A stretch of 64,000 nt of DNA. It comes from CAZJWR01 sp964549765. GTDB lineage: Bacteria; Zixibacteria; MSB-5A5; GN15; JAAZOE01. The position numbers and the translations under genes are program-made. The stretch's first letter is position 1, and each line of letters begins with the position of its first letter. Below are positions 24,001-32,151 of the stretch, one piece after another. The notes beneath the pieces are model-generated. The model made no database searches. It was given only the letters and a program-made list of their open reading frames with translations, and was not told where the DNA came from. The DNA lies in the NCBI GenBank assembly GCA_964549765.1, contig CAZJWR010000012.1, forward strand, positions 1 to 64,000, in the 5' to 3' direction.

Positions 24001-26169
24001 ATGTCATTGCGTATTAACAACAACATCGCTGCCATCAATGCCCACCGTAACCTGACTCTGACGACACGGCAGCTGTCCAGTTCGATGGAAAAACTGTCGT
24101 CCGGTTACCGGATCAACCGCGCCAGCGACAACCCGGCCGGCTTGGTAATTTCCGAGCAGTTCCGGGCTCAGATCGCCGGTTTGGGCCGTGCTATCGAGAA
24201 CTCCGAAGGTTCCATCAACATGATTCAGACCGCTGAGGGAGCCCTCAACGAACTAAACAATCTGTTGGTCTCAATGCGCGAGTTGGCCATTCATGCGGCC
24301 AACGAAGGTTTCAACGATACCGATCAGCTGGCGGCGGACCAGGCGGAAATCGCCAACGCCATCAAGACGATCGATCGTATCGCTGCCAACACGCAGTTCG
24401 GCACCAAGAAACTGCTCGATGGCACCAAGGACAACATTGCCACCATTACCAGTTCCAACTCGACCGGCGTCACCATCCTCAACAGCGAACTGACCACCGG
24501 CACGCATTCGATCCAGGCGACCAGGACGTCGGATTCCTCGGCGACGCTCAACACTACGTCGCTGGGCGTTTCGCTGGCGACAGCCACCGGCTCGCCGGTA
24601 AACCTGACCGAAGGTATTCATAACATCGACGTGCTCCAGGCCTCAGGGGGCGCGGAGAAGGTGTCCGACTCCATCGACATCAATGATGCTTTCGGCAACG
24701 GCTTCGAGATCAACGCCACGGCGGCGGCGGCCCAATTCACCTCGGGCGCGGCCCTTGTCGCGGCCACGGCCGGTTCCGCCGGCACATACAACGTCGTTCT
24801 CAATTACCAGGAGAACAACGAGGCCGTCACCGGTGACCAGACCATTTCGGTCGACGTCGCCGACGGCGACAGTGCGGCGGTTCAGGTCACCAAGTGGAAC
24901 ACGGCTCTGGGCAACAACACCGCCCTGGCCGGAAAGGTCGAAGCGGCTCTGGGCACCGGCGGCGAATTAGTATTCCGCGCCACCAACCAGGGCGCGCAGT
25001 ACTCCCTGAAGATGACCAGCTTCGCCGGTGTCGACACCGCTTCTCTCTATGGTGACTACACGGTCGGCACGGATCGCGGCATTTCCAATGGCGTGCTGAA
25101 TTTCACCATCAATACCGCCTCCAACGCCAATATGACGTCCGACGTGACGATAGCCGACGGCACCTATACCTCGCTGTCATCGCTGGTCGGGGCCATCAAC
25201 ACGGCCCTCAACACCTCTTTCGGAACCATCGGAGCCACCACTCAGCAGGATATCACGGCTGAGATATATGACACCGATAAGATCCGCTTCTACAGCGCGG
25301 ATGAAGGTTCCGACTATTCGATCAAGCTAAACACCGCCGGCTCCGAATCGTATCGTCTGGAGAAGGCACTGGGTACGTCGGTCGACACCGTTGCAAAGCG
25401 GGGCACCGATGCCATCATCAGCTTCGACAATTATTCGACGTCGATTACGGCCGTCAACTACGATTCCACCCGGGACGTCACGCTTTACAACAAGGCCGCG
25501 GATGAAATCAACCGGGGTTCAGTCGACTTTACGGTCAGCACGGCGGCCAACGGCGTTAACCTCGGCAACCTGTTGCTGGACGTGAAGGCGGCCACGTATG
25601 ACGTCCGTCTCGACGCCGGCCCGGGCACCTCGGTGACGGCCGGTAAAGACGCCGTGATTTACAACGCCGATCGCACCGAATCATTGAAGATTCGTATGGG
25701 CCTGACCTCGACCGGCGGTACGGAGACGATCCAGAACACCGATTCTTCGCTTGTGTTCCAGATCGGCCCGAATGTCGGCCAGACGGCCAAGATCGGTATC
25801 AAGAACATGTCGGCTTCGTCGCTGGGTCGCAACCTGGCGGGCAACATGTTCCGCAACCTGTCCGAAATCGATGTGACGACGGTTCAGGGCGCTCAGGACG
25901 CTCAGTCGGTCGTCGATGCCGTCATCAACGAGGTGACGACGACCCGCGGTACGCTGGGTAGCTTCCAGAAGAATTCGCTGGAGTCCAACCTGCGTAACCT
26001 CCAGATCGCTCAGCAGAACCTGACCGCGTCGGAGTCGATGATTCGCGACACCGACATGGCTAAGGAGATGTCGAACTTCGTCAAGCAGCAGATTCTGCTG
26101 CAGGCCGGCACCGCCATGTTGGCTCAAGCCAACCAGGTGCCGCAAGTAGTTCTGTCACTCTTTAAGTAG
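24001..26169 (+). CDS. fliC: Flagellin
   Basis: This is the filament subunit. The N-terminal D0/D1 region starts MSLRINNNIAAINAHRNLTL and has SGYRINRASDNPAGLVIS. The C-terminal region has AQDAQSVVDAVINEV, NNLRNLQIAQQNLTASES-type packing residues, and ends QANQVPQVVLSLFK. Between about residues 150 and 600 lies a long Thr/Ala/Gly-rich surface domain, making the protein 722 residues, well above the 270-500 common size. The start at 24001 has GGAGGA upstream; an in-frame ATG at 23950 would include the control hairpin in the coding region and is rejected. Expression is from the sigma-28 promoter at 23781. Confidence 0.97.
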   Translation: MSLRINNNIAAINAHRNLTLTTRQLSSSMEKLSSGYRINRASDNPAGLVISEQFRAQIAGLGRAIENSEGSINMIQTAEGALNELNNLLVSMRELAIHAANEGFNDTDQLAADQAEIANAIKTIDRIAANTQFGTKKLLDGTKDNIATITSSNSTGVTILNSELTTGTHSIQATRTSDSSATLNTTSLGVSLATATGSPVNLTEGIHNIDVLQASGGAEKVSDSIDINDAFGNGFEINATAAAAQFTSGAALVAATAGSAGTYNVVLNYQENNEAVTGDQTISVDVADGDSAAVQVTKWNTALGNNTALAGKVEAALGTGGELVFRATNQGAQYSLKMTSFAGVDTASLYGDYTVGTDRGISNGVLNFTINTASNANMTSDVTIADGTYTSLSSLVGAINTALNTSFGTIGATTQQDITAEIYDTDKIRFYSADEGSDYSIKLNTAGSESYRLEKALGTSVDTVAKRGTDAIISFDNYSTSITAVNYDSTRDVTLYNKAADEINRGSVDFTVSTAANGVNLGNLLLDVKAATYDVRLDAGPGTSVTAGKDAVIYNADRTESLKIRMGLTSTGGTETIQNTDSSLVFQIGPNVGQTAKIGIKNMSASSLGRNLAGNMFRNLSEIDVTTVQGAQDAQSVVDAVINEVTTTRGTLGSFQKNSLESNLRNLQIAQQNLTASESMIRDTDMAKEMSNFVKQQILLQAGTAMLAQANQVPQVVLSLFK

Positions 26170-26186
26170 TAGGTCTACAGGGATTA

Positions 26187-26213
26187 TCGGGGGGGCGCCC
26201 GTCGCCTCCCCGA
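26187..26213 (+). other. Strong hairpin after the flagellin gene
   Basis: TCGGGGGGGC and GCCTCCCCGA form a ten-pair stem (one G-U) with a seven-base loop, 18 bases after the flagellin stop. No T-run follows, so it is not a standard terminator. It could stabilise the abundant flagellin mRNA end or lower read-through into flaG, which starts 20 bases later. Confidence 0.6.
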
Positions 26214-26233
26214 ATTCCCCCAGGATAAGGTGA

Positions 26234-26617
26234 ATGGTCATGCGTCTGGATCATATGATGCCGTCCGGGGGACAAGCAAGCAACGGAGCCGCAAGCGTAC
26301 AGAATACACTGCCTGGAATGAACGCGGCGGTTATGCAAGATGCAACGAGTCCCGATCGGTTGGATACGGTGCTGATATCGGAGACAGGCCAGAATTTGTT
26401 TGAAATGGAAAAAATAATCGCGAATCTGCGGAAATACGCAGACTGGGCGAATTTTGACATAAATTTCGCGCTGGATGATAAAACCGGAACCCTGGTTATC
26501 CGTATCGTCGACCGCGATACCGGCGAGGTCAGGCGGCAAATTCCGCCGGATGAAATTTTGGCCCTGCGATCGCATCTGCAGGAGCTGCTCAAAGACGCCT
26601 TTGCCGAATCGGCATAG
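26234..26617 (+). CDS. flaG: FlaG-family protein
   Basis: FlaG proteins influence filament length; their biochemical role is unclear. The 127-residue protein has the family's C-terminal core: INFALDDKTGTLVIRIVDRD, then EVRRQIPPDEILALRSHLQE. The N-terminal 60 residues are polar and variable, as usual. The ATG at 26234 is used; ATG 26240 is also possible. It lies between flagellin and fliD, the usual place for flaG. Confidence 0.93.
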   Translation: MVMRLDHMMPSGGQASNGAASVQNTLPGMNAAVMQDATSPDRLDTVLISETGQNLFEMEKIIANLRKYADWANFDINFALDDKTGTLVIRIVDRDTGEVRRQIPPDEILALRSHLQELLKDAFAESA

Positions 26618-26661
26618 ACGGCGGGAATATACGGGGAAACGCCCCAACATAGGAGTTAGCC

Positions 26662-29004
26662 ATGTCGGGATCACAATCGATTGCAGGTCTCGCCTCCAAT
26701 CTCAATACCACCGATATCATAAATGCCATAATCGAGGCCGAACGGAAGCCGGCTGCGCTCATGGAGACTCAGCAGGCCGAAAAGACCAAGGAAATATCCA
26801 CTTTCAAAGCCCTGTCGGCCAAATTATTGGCGCTGCAAACCAGCATCCGCGCCATCTCCAATCGCAGCGCCCTCAGTCAGGCCTCGATATCGGTATCGAA
26901 TGAAGATGTCTTGACGGCGACGGCAGACGGCCTGCCGCCCGCCGGAACGTATTCGCTCAATGTGTTATCGCTGGCCGCCCATCATCAAATTGCCTCACAT
27001 GGATACGACGACGCCTCGCAATCCATCATGGGAACCGGCACGATCACTATCGCGCTGGGCGATCGCAGCCCGACCACGATCACCATTGATGCCGAGAATA
27101 ACTCGCTGGTGGGAATCAAAAAGGCCATCAATGACGCCGATATCGGCGTCACGGCCACGATTGTCAACGACGGAAGCGGCTCCAAGCCCTACCGGTTGAT
27201 GCTCACGGGGAATGAAACCGGACAGAAAAACAAAATCTCGATAACCAGCTCATTGAGCGGCGGGCTCGATCTCGACTTCACGACGTCCGTCTTCGACGAC
27301 CCCGAGATCGTCGATTTCTCCGGCCAGACCACCTCGCAGGTCACCCTGGGATCGACCGCATCCTACACCGGGTCGACCAATAAGACGTTTACATTCACCG
27401 TCGCCGGCAACGGGCCGCAGACGGTCGGGGCCGGGAATATCCTACTCGATTGGACCGATGGATCGAATAGCGGATCGATTGTCGTTTCCCAGTCGGATAC
27501 CGAAATCGTCGGTCCGGAAGGACTAAAGCTGTCGTTCGGCGACGGCGTGCTCGTCGGCGGTGATACATTTCAGGTGTCGACCTTTGCGCCGGTTCTGCAA
27601 CAGGCTTCCGACGCCGTCGTATCGTTCGGCGCTGGGGGCGAAGGGGCGTCGCCGTTGACGGTCAGGTCCGCCACCAATACTTTCGACGATTTGATCGAAG
27701 GGATGACGATTGAATTAAATGGCGTTACGACCCAGGCCAGCGGTCCGGTGACGATCAAGACCGGTGTGAATACATCCGCCATCGAGGATAAGATCGATGC
27801 CTTCATCAGCGCCTACAATGACGTCAAGGATTTCATCGACGAGCAGAACAAATATAATACGGATACCAGCGAAGGGGGGACGCTGCTGGGCGATCTGACC
27901 CTTATGACCATCCAGTCGCGCCTGACGTCGATGATCGGCAATCCGGTGGCGGGGCTGGACAAATCGATGAACACCCTTTCGGCCATCGGCATTCGCGTGG
28001 GGACCGACGGCAAATTGAGCATCCGCGATTCCGCCCGGCTCTCCGACGCGCTCGAAAACAACTTTGACGCGGTGCTCAAGCTGTTCACCGACAGCGGCTC
28101 CTCATCGACGCAGGGAATTTCCTTTTTCAGTTCCTCGGCCGATATCAAAGCCGGATCCGATTTCACCGTGGATATCACGCAGGCGGCGACTCACGGATAT
28201 TTGCGGGGAAGCACGTTAACCGACCCCGCCGACGAGAATATCGTTCTCACGGATAACAACAACCGCATAAGGCTCCGCGTCGACGGCATCGTATCCAATG
28301 AAATCGTTCTCGAACCCGGAACATATTCTTCGGGCGAGGCGCTGGCGAACGAACTCCAAACGAGGATTTCCGCCGACGACAAAATCGGCAAGCTCGGCGT
28401 TGCCGTCGAATGGGTCGACCTGGGCGGACAGGGATACCTGAATATCACTTCGTCCTCATACGGTTCCAATTCGAAGGTCGAAACGATCAGTTCCATCACC
28501 CATTCCGCTCTCTCGACGCTGGGACTGACCGACGGAACGGTACGCTACGGTAACGACGTCGCCGGAACCATCAACGGCGAAAAGGCCACCGGCAGGGGGC
28601 AAATGCTTACCGGAGATGAGGGCAATGCCACCACGGCCGGACTCAAGCTCTTGGTAACACTGACTTCGTCTCAGGTCAGCCCCGAAGCCGAAGGGACGAT
28701 CACCGTCACCAAGGGCGTCGCGGTGCTCATGACCGAGAGTCTCGACCGCATCACCAAATCCGGCAGCGGGGTCATTGCCAGCAAGACAACCGGCTTGCAG
28801 AGACAGGTCGACGATATCAAACAGCAGATAGACGCTTTCGATAAACGGCTGGCGATCCGGCGCGCGGCATTGGAACAGAAATGGGCGAATTTTGAGACCC
28901 TCCTGTCCCAGCTCAATTCGGAGCAATCGTATCTGAGCTCGCAACTCGACAACATCAGCGCCAATTTTTCTCAAATGACCGGATCCGGAAAGGGAAATGG
29001 TTAA
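26662..29004 (+). CDS. fliD: Flagellar filament cap protein FliD
   Basis: FliD caps the filament and folds flagellin into place. The N-terminal domain opens with SIAGLASNLNTTDIINAIIE, followed by a conserved coiled stretch. The C-terminal domain has TLLGDLTLMTIQSRLTSMIG and later a long coiled coil ending LSQLNSEQSYLSSQL. At 780 residues it is larger than the common 450-670, with extra beta-rich repeats in the middle that resemble the units inserted in FlgL. The 3' end overlaps fliS by eight bases. Confidence 0.95.
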   Translation: MSGSQSIAGLASNLNTTDIINAIIEAERKPAALMETQQAEKTKEISTFKALSAKLLALQTSIRAISNRSALSQASISVSNEDVLTATADGLPPAGTYSLNVLSLAAHHQIASHGYDDASQSIMGTGTITIALGDRSPTTITIDAENNSLVGIKKAINDADIGVTATIVNDGSGSKPYRLMLTGNETGQKNKISITSSLSGGLDLDFTTSVFDDPEIVDFSGQTTSQVTLGSTASYTGSTNKTFTFTVAGNGPQTVGAGNILLDWTDGSNSGSIVVSQSDTEIVGPEGLKLSFGDGVLVGGDTFQVSTFAPVLQQASDAVVSFGAGGEGASPLTVRSATNTFDDLIEGMTIELNGVTTQASGPVTIKTGVNTSAIEDKIDAFISAYNDVKDFIDEQNKYNTDTSEGGTLLGDLTLMTIQSRLTSMIGNPVAGLDKSMNTLSAIGIRVGTDGKLSIRDSARLSDALENNFDAVLKLFTDSGSSSTQGISFFSSSADIKAGSDFTVDITQAATHGYLRGSTLTDPADENIVLTDNNNRIRLRVDGIVSNEIVLEPGTYSSGEALANELQTRISADDKIGKLGVAVEWVDLGGQGYLNITSSSYGSNSKVETISSITHSALSTLGLTDGTVRYGNDVAGTINGEKATGRGQMLTGDEGNATTAGLKLLVTLTSSQVSPEAEGTITVTKGVAVLMTESLDRITKSGSGVIASKTTGLQRQVDDIKQQIDAFDKRLAIRRAALEQKWANFETLLSQLNSEQSYLSSQLDNISANFSQMTGSGKGNG

Positions 29005-29488
29005 TATGAAAAAGGGGTATGACACCTACAAGGAAATCAACACCCTGGGCATGTCGCAACTCGATCTCATCCTGACCATCTACCGGGGGGCGATCAATTT
29101 CCTGCAGAAAGCCCGACATGATTTTGCCGCCGGGAAAGCCGATGAAGGGCATTTTGCCTGCGAACGGGCGCGGCGGTGCATTGTGCATCTGTACACGACG
29201 CTTGATATGGAAAAAGGGCAATCGATAGCGACGCAACTCGGGCAGCTGTACGCCTTCATGATCGAACAACTCGATCTGGCCGCGGCACAAAGATCGGGCG
29301 ACCTGCTGATGGACATCATCGGCATGCTGGAAACCATCAAAGAGGGCTGGGAGAGTCTCAGGGACGCGGAACCGTCATCGGGAGAGACGGGAAAGTCGGA
29401 GCCGCCCGGCCGCACGCAAAATCGGGTAGACGCTCTTTCGGGGGAAACGGCGCCGGCCTCGGACAATCGTATAACTATTTCGGTATAG
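28997..29488 (+). CDS. fliS: Flagellin export chaperone FliS
   Basis: FliS binds the C-terminus of flagellin and keeps it unfolded for export. The 163-residue protein has the short helical core with YDTYKEINTLGMSQLDLILT, IYRGAINFLQKARHDFAAG and MEKGQSIATQLGQLYAFM. About 40 disordered residues extend the C-terminus. The start overlaps the fliD end; either ATG 28997 or the in-frame ATG at 29006 may be used. Confidence 0.93.
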   Translation: MVNMKKGYDTYKEINTLGMSQLDLILTIYRGAINFLQKARHDFAAGKADEGHFACERARRCIVHLYTTLDMEKGQSIATQLGQLYAFMIEQLDLAAAQRSGDLLMDIIGMLETIKEGWESLRDAEPSSGETGKSEPPGRTQNRVDALSGETAPASDNRITISV

Positions 29489-29498
29489 GATAGAGATC

Positions 29499-29951
29499 AT
29501 GGAATATAACAGCATCACTCAGTTGGAACAGGAACTGGCGCGGGCGCTCAAGGAGGAATATTCCTTCTATCAATCGCTCTATATCTTGATTGACAAGCAG
29601 CGGGATTTGCTTAAATTCGAGAAAGAGGAAAAGCTGCTGGATATTTACACCGAAATCGAGCGATGCCATCAGCGGATCCGGGAATCGGAAGAGAAGATAT
29701 CCATGCTCCGCCAGAGCAACCCCAAGCTGTTCCATCTGGCCGCCACTGCGCCCGAGGTTAAAAAAATTGCACAAAGCATCATCACCCTGATCCGGAAAGA
29801 TATGGAACTGGTCAAGAAGAACGAAGAGTACGCTTCGTCACGGTACGGGCGGATAAAGGACGAGTTGAAAAAACTGCAGCAGTCGAACAAAATCCTCAAA
29901 TATATCCGGGACCTGGAGGATTCGCCGCAGTTTGTGGACAAGAAAAACTAA
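29499..29951 (+). CDS. FlgN/FliT-like helical protein, probable flagellar chaperone
   Basis: The 150-residue product is helical and charged throughout, with ARALKEEYSFYQSLYILIDK near the start and RIKDELKKLQQSNKILKYI near the end. Size, helical make-up and position right after fliS fit a FliT- or FlgN-type export chaperone for FliD or hook-associated proteins. A clear flgN already lies before flgK, so this one is more likely to serve FliD. The family is too variable for a firm name. Confidence 0.7.
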   Translation: MEYNSITQLEQELARALKEEYSFYQSLYILIDKQRDLLKFEKEEKLLDIYTEIERCHQRIRESEEKISMLRQSNPKLFHLAATAPEVKKIAQSIITLIRKDMELVKKNEEYASSRYGRIKDELKKLQQSNKILKYIRDLEDSPQFVDKKN

Positions 29952-29958
29952 ATTAATC

Positions 29959-29986
29959 TAAAGATCGAAAATTTCACCGTCGATAG
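29959..29986 (+). promoter_or_regulatory. Possible sigma-28 promoter before flgM
   Basis: TAAA, 16 bases, then GTCGATAG matches six of eight -10 positions, with spacing one base longer than ideal. A sigma-28 promoter ahead of flgM would give feedback control of FliA, as known in other bacteria. Confidence 0.4.
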
Positions 29987-30007
29987 GATTAATAGAGGTG
30001 AAAAAAG

Positions 30008-30349
30008 ATGAAGATAGGACCTGTGGATAACAGCGAGCGGCCCGCCGGGCCGCCCGATGACAACCGACGACCGACACCGGTTCAGCCGGAGACGCAGCAG
30101 CAAGCGAACGAAACCGATTCGGTGGAAATTTCCGAATCGGCGCGTTCGATGTCTGAACAGGCGGCGTCGGAAAGGACCAATGATACCACCTCTGCCGACC
30201 ATACTGAATCGTCACGCGAGACCTCCGAGATGGATGAACGGGCGGACAAAGTCGAGCTGGCCAGACAACGGATCGAGTCGGGATACTACGACCGGCCGGA
30301 TGTCAAGGCGGATATTGCACGACGAATCGCCGACGATTTCGCCGGCTAA
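30008..30349 (+). CDS. flgM: FlgM-like anti-sigma-28 factor
   Basis: FlgM binds FliA (sigma-28) and holds late genes off until the hook is finished and FlgM is exported. The 113-residue protein is mostly disordered and polar, as FlgM is. It has the N-terminal DSVEISESAR (family pattern D-x-V-x-[LI]-S) and the C-terminal sigma-binding helices KVELARQRIESGYYDRPDVK and ADIARRIADDF. It follows the late chaperone genes. Confidence 0.85.
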   Translation: MKIGPVDNSERPAGPPDDNRRPTPVQPETQQQANETDSVEISESARSMSEQAASERTNDTTSADHTESSRETSEMDERADKVELARQRIESGYYDRPDVKADIARRIADDFAG

Positions 30350-30395
30350 GACCAGGGACCGGGTCGCAGGGGACCACCAGGGATAGGAAATAACC

Positions 30396-31301
30396 ATGTC
30401 TTCGCGTCATGATTCGGAGATTTTCGAAAAAATCAGCACTGTCGTGGGCGGGATCGACGCGCTGCCCACGCCGCCGATCGTTTTTACCCAGATTCAAAAT
30501 ACCCTGAATAACTCCAACGCTTCGGCATTCGATATCGCTTCCATCCTCCAGGAGGACGCCGGGATTTCGGCCAAGGTGCTGCGCATGACCAATTCGGCCT
30601 ATTACGGCCTCACCCGCGCTGTGGAATCGATCCGGCAGGCGGTGGTCATCGTCGGAATGGACGCCATCAAAAACCTGGTCCTGACGGCTTCTGTCTTCGA
30701 TATGTTTTCCAAAAAGCAGATCGACCCGGAATTCCAGGATTATTTCTGGCGGCATTCGCTGGCGACCGCATTTGGGGCAAGAATGCTGGCGCGGAACCTC
30801 GACGGCGCTTCCGGTTTCGACGCCGAATCCGGTTTTTCGGCCGGGCTGCTGCATGATATCGGCAAAATGGTTATCTCCGTATATATGCCCGAGGAACGCG
30901 ACCGCATCAAGAGCCTGAAGTCATTGCGGCCGATTGTGTCCGATCATGTCTTCGAAGGGGAAATCCTCGGGTACAATCATACCCAGGTCGGCGCGGTACT
31001 CGGCGATAAATGGCAGTTGCCGGATAAGTTGGTCGAGGCGATCGAGTACCATCATTTCCCCCAGGCCGTCCCGATTGCTGAAAACAAGCTGCCGCATCTG
31101 ATTCATGTTACCAATTATCTGGCGAAATTGACATTTGATCTTGATCCTGAAGAGAAGACCGTTCCGTTCGAATTGCCCAAGGAAGAGGCTCTGGAAGCCC
31201 TCGGTATTTCGGATCAGGATATCATGGCGTTCGCGCTGCCTCTCCGCGAGGAATACTTCAAGGCCGAGACCTTCGTCGCCATGGCGCGCGGCGTCGGCTG
31301 A
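30396..31301 (+). CDS. HDOD domain signalling protein
   Basis: HDOD proteins are regulatory relatives of HD phosphohydrolases found in motility, biofilm and stress signalling. The 301-residue product has the typical start LPTPPIVFTQIQNTLNNSNA, then ILQEDAGISAKVLRMTNSAY and the hallmark IRQAVVIVGMDAIKNLVL. Unusually it keeps HDIGK at 153-157 and a histidine at 120, so some metal binding or catalysis cannot be excluded. It has no membrane segment. It may share the transcript of flgM, 46 bases upstream. Confidence 0.88.
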   Translation: MSSRHDSEIFEKISTVVGGIDALPTPPIVFTQIQNTLNNSNASAFDIASILQEDAGISAKVLRMTNSAYYGLTRAVESIRQAVVIVGMDAIKNLVLTASVFDMFSKKQIDPEFQDYFWRHSLATAFGARMLARNLDGASGFDAESGFSAGLLHDIGKMVISVYMPEERDRIKSLKSLRPIVSDHVFEGEILGYNHTQVGAVLGDKWQLPDKLVEAIEYHHFPQAVPIAENKLPHLIHVTNYLAKLTFDLDPEEKTVPFELPKEEALEALGISDQDIMAFALPLREEYFKAETFVAMARGVG

Positions 31302-31326
31302 TTGTAGAGAGCGAAATATTCCTGTG

Positions 31327-31352
31327 GCTGGCGGACGTCCCCGTCTGCCAGC
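31327..31352. repeat. Palindromic 26-base repeat, copy 1
   Basis: GCTGGCGGACG and CGTCTGCCAGC form an 11-pair stem (one G-T) with a four-base loop. The neighbouring copy at 31375-31400 is the same element in the opposite direction. Such pairs resemble REP/BIME elements of other bacteria. Confidence 0.7.
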
Positions 31353-31374
31353 ATATCTTGCGATTAAAACCGCC

Positions 31375-31400
31375 GTTGGTGCACGAGGACGTACGCCAAC
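31375..31400. repeat. Palindromic 26-base repeat, copy 2 (inverted)
   Basis: The reverse complement of this element matches copy 1 at about 20 of 26 positions, and its own arms pair with one mismatch around AGGA. The GTGG before copy 1 is also found beside copy 2 in mirrored position. The pair lies between the convergent HDOD and dockerin genes. Confidence 0.65.
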
Positions 31401-31412
31401 CACGAAAATAGT

Positions 31413-32099
31413 CTACCGGCACGGCTCCGGCCCGCCTTTAAAGATCCAGTTGATCAGATAGACGGCGTCTATTATATTGGCCTCACCATCACAGTTGACA
31501 TCGCCCTTGGGAGCTTCGATCACCGTGAAGCAGAACGGCCCGTTCCAGGCGGGTTTGCCGCCAGGAGTATACAACCACATGTCGTCGCCGATCCACCGCA
31601 TGGCCGAATCGACACATATGGTGCCGGTTATGGCCGGGCGGAGATGGATTGTAAGAGCATGCTCCAGCGGTCCCGGCGGCGCCAGGGGCTCAGAAAACGT
31701 CGTACCGGATATAACAAATCTGGCCGACTGAGAATCCACCGGTCCCCATTCGCCCATGCAGAAAGGAAAATAATCCCAAAAGCGAAAATCTTCGACACGC
31801 GAAACAATATTAATCGCACCCTGAAAATCCCATTCCGAATCGGGCTGAATCACCCAGTCCCATCGTGCTCCATCGTCTGAATAAATGTCGAATGCAGTAC
31901 AAAACCTCTGCAATTCACCGGCGTTGGCCATGTGGACTTGAATTTCCACTTCCTGGCCGACGTAGGCGGTATTGGGGACATCTACCCACACCTCGTTGCC
32001 CGCTCCCAGCGGCGGCTGCGCCGAAAGCTGTCCGGCGAGTAGTACCAAGGCCAACAAAGCCATTCCCAGCCCGAGTATTTGAGTTTTGATTGTCTTCAC
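31413..32099 (-). CDS. Exported dockerin-type protein, copy A
   Basis: The 228-residue product starts with a signal peptide (GTG start, GGGAGG upstream) ending near LLAGQLSAQ. A beta-rich body follows, opening with PPLGAGNEVWVDVPNTAYVG. The final 31 residues are a type I dockerin-like calcium loop: GDVNCDGEANIIDAVYLINW, then IFKGGPEPC. The single loop is half of a classic dockerin. It is a close relative of the next gene upstream on this strand, so the two are a tandem duplication. In cellulosomes dockerins bind cohesins; here the partner is unknown. Confidence 0.85.
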   Translation of the reverse strand: MKTIKTQILGLGMALLALVLLAGQLSAQPPLGAGNEVWVDVPNTAYVGQEVEIQVHMANAGELQRFCTAFDIYSDDGARWDWVIQPDSEWDFQGAINIVSRVEDFRFWDYFPFCMGEWGPVDSQSARFVISGTTFSEPLAPPGPLEHALTIHLRPAITGTICVDSAMRWIGDDMWLYTPGGKPAWNGPFCFTVIEAPKGDVNCDGEANIIDAVYLINWIFKGGPEPCR

Positions 32100-32119
32100 C
32101 TCTCACGCCTCCCGCGTAG

Positions 32120-32144
32120 GTCGAAACCCTTTCAGGGTTTCGAC
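32120..32144. repeat. Perfect intergenic palindrome
   Basis: GTCGAAACCC and GGGTTTCGAC pair perfectly (ten base pairs, 11 if the next T-A is counted) around a short loop, in the 52-base gap between the two dockerin genes. There is no T-run on either strand. It may be a mobile repeat or a processing site in the shared transcript. Confidence 0.6.
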
Positions 32145-32151
32145 AATCCCA

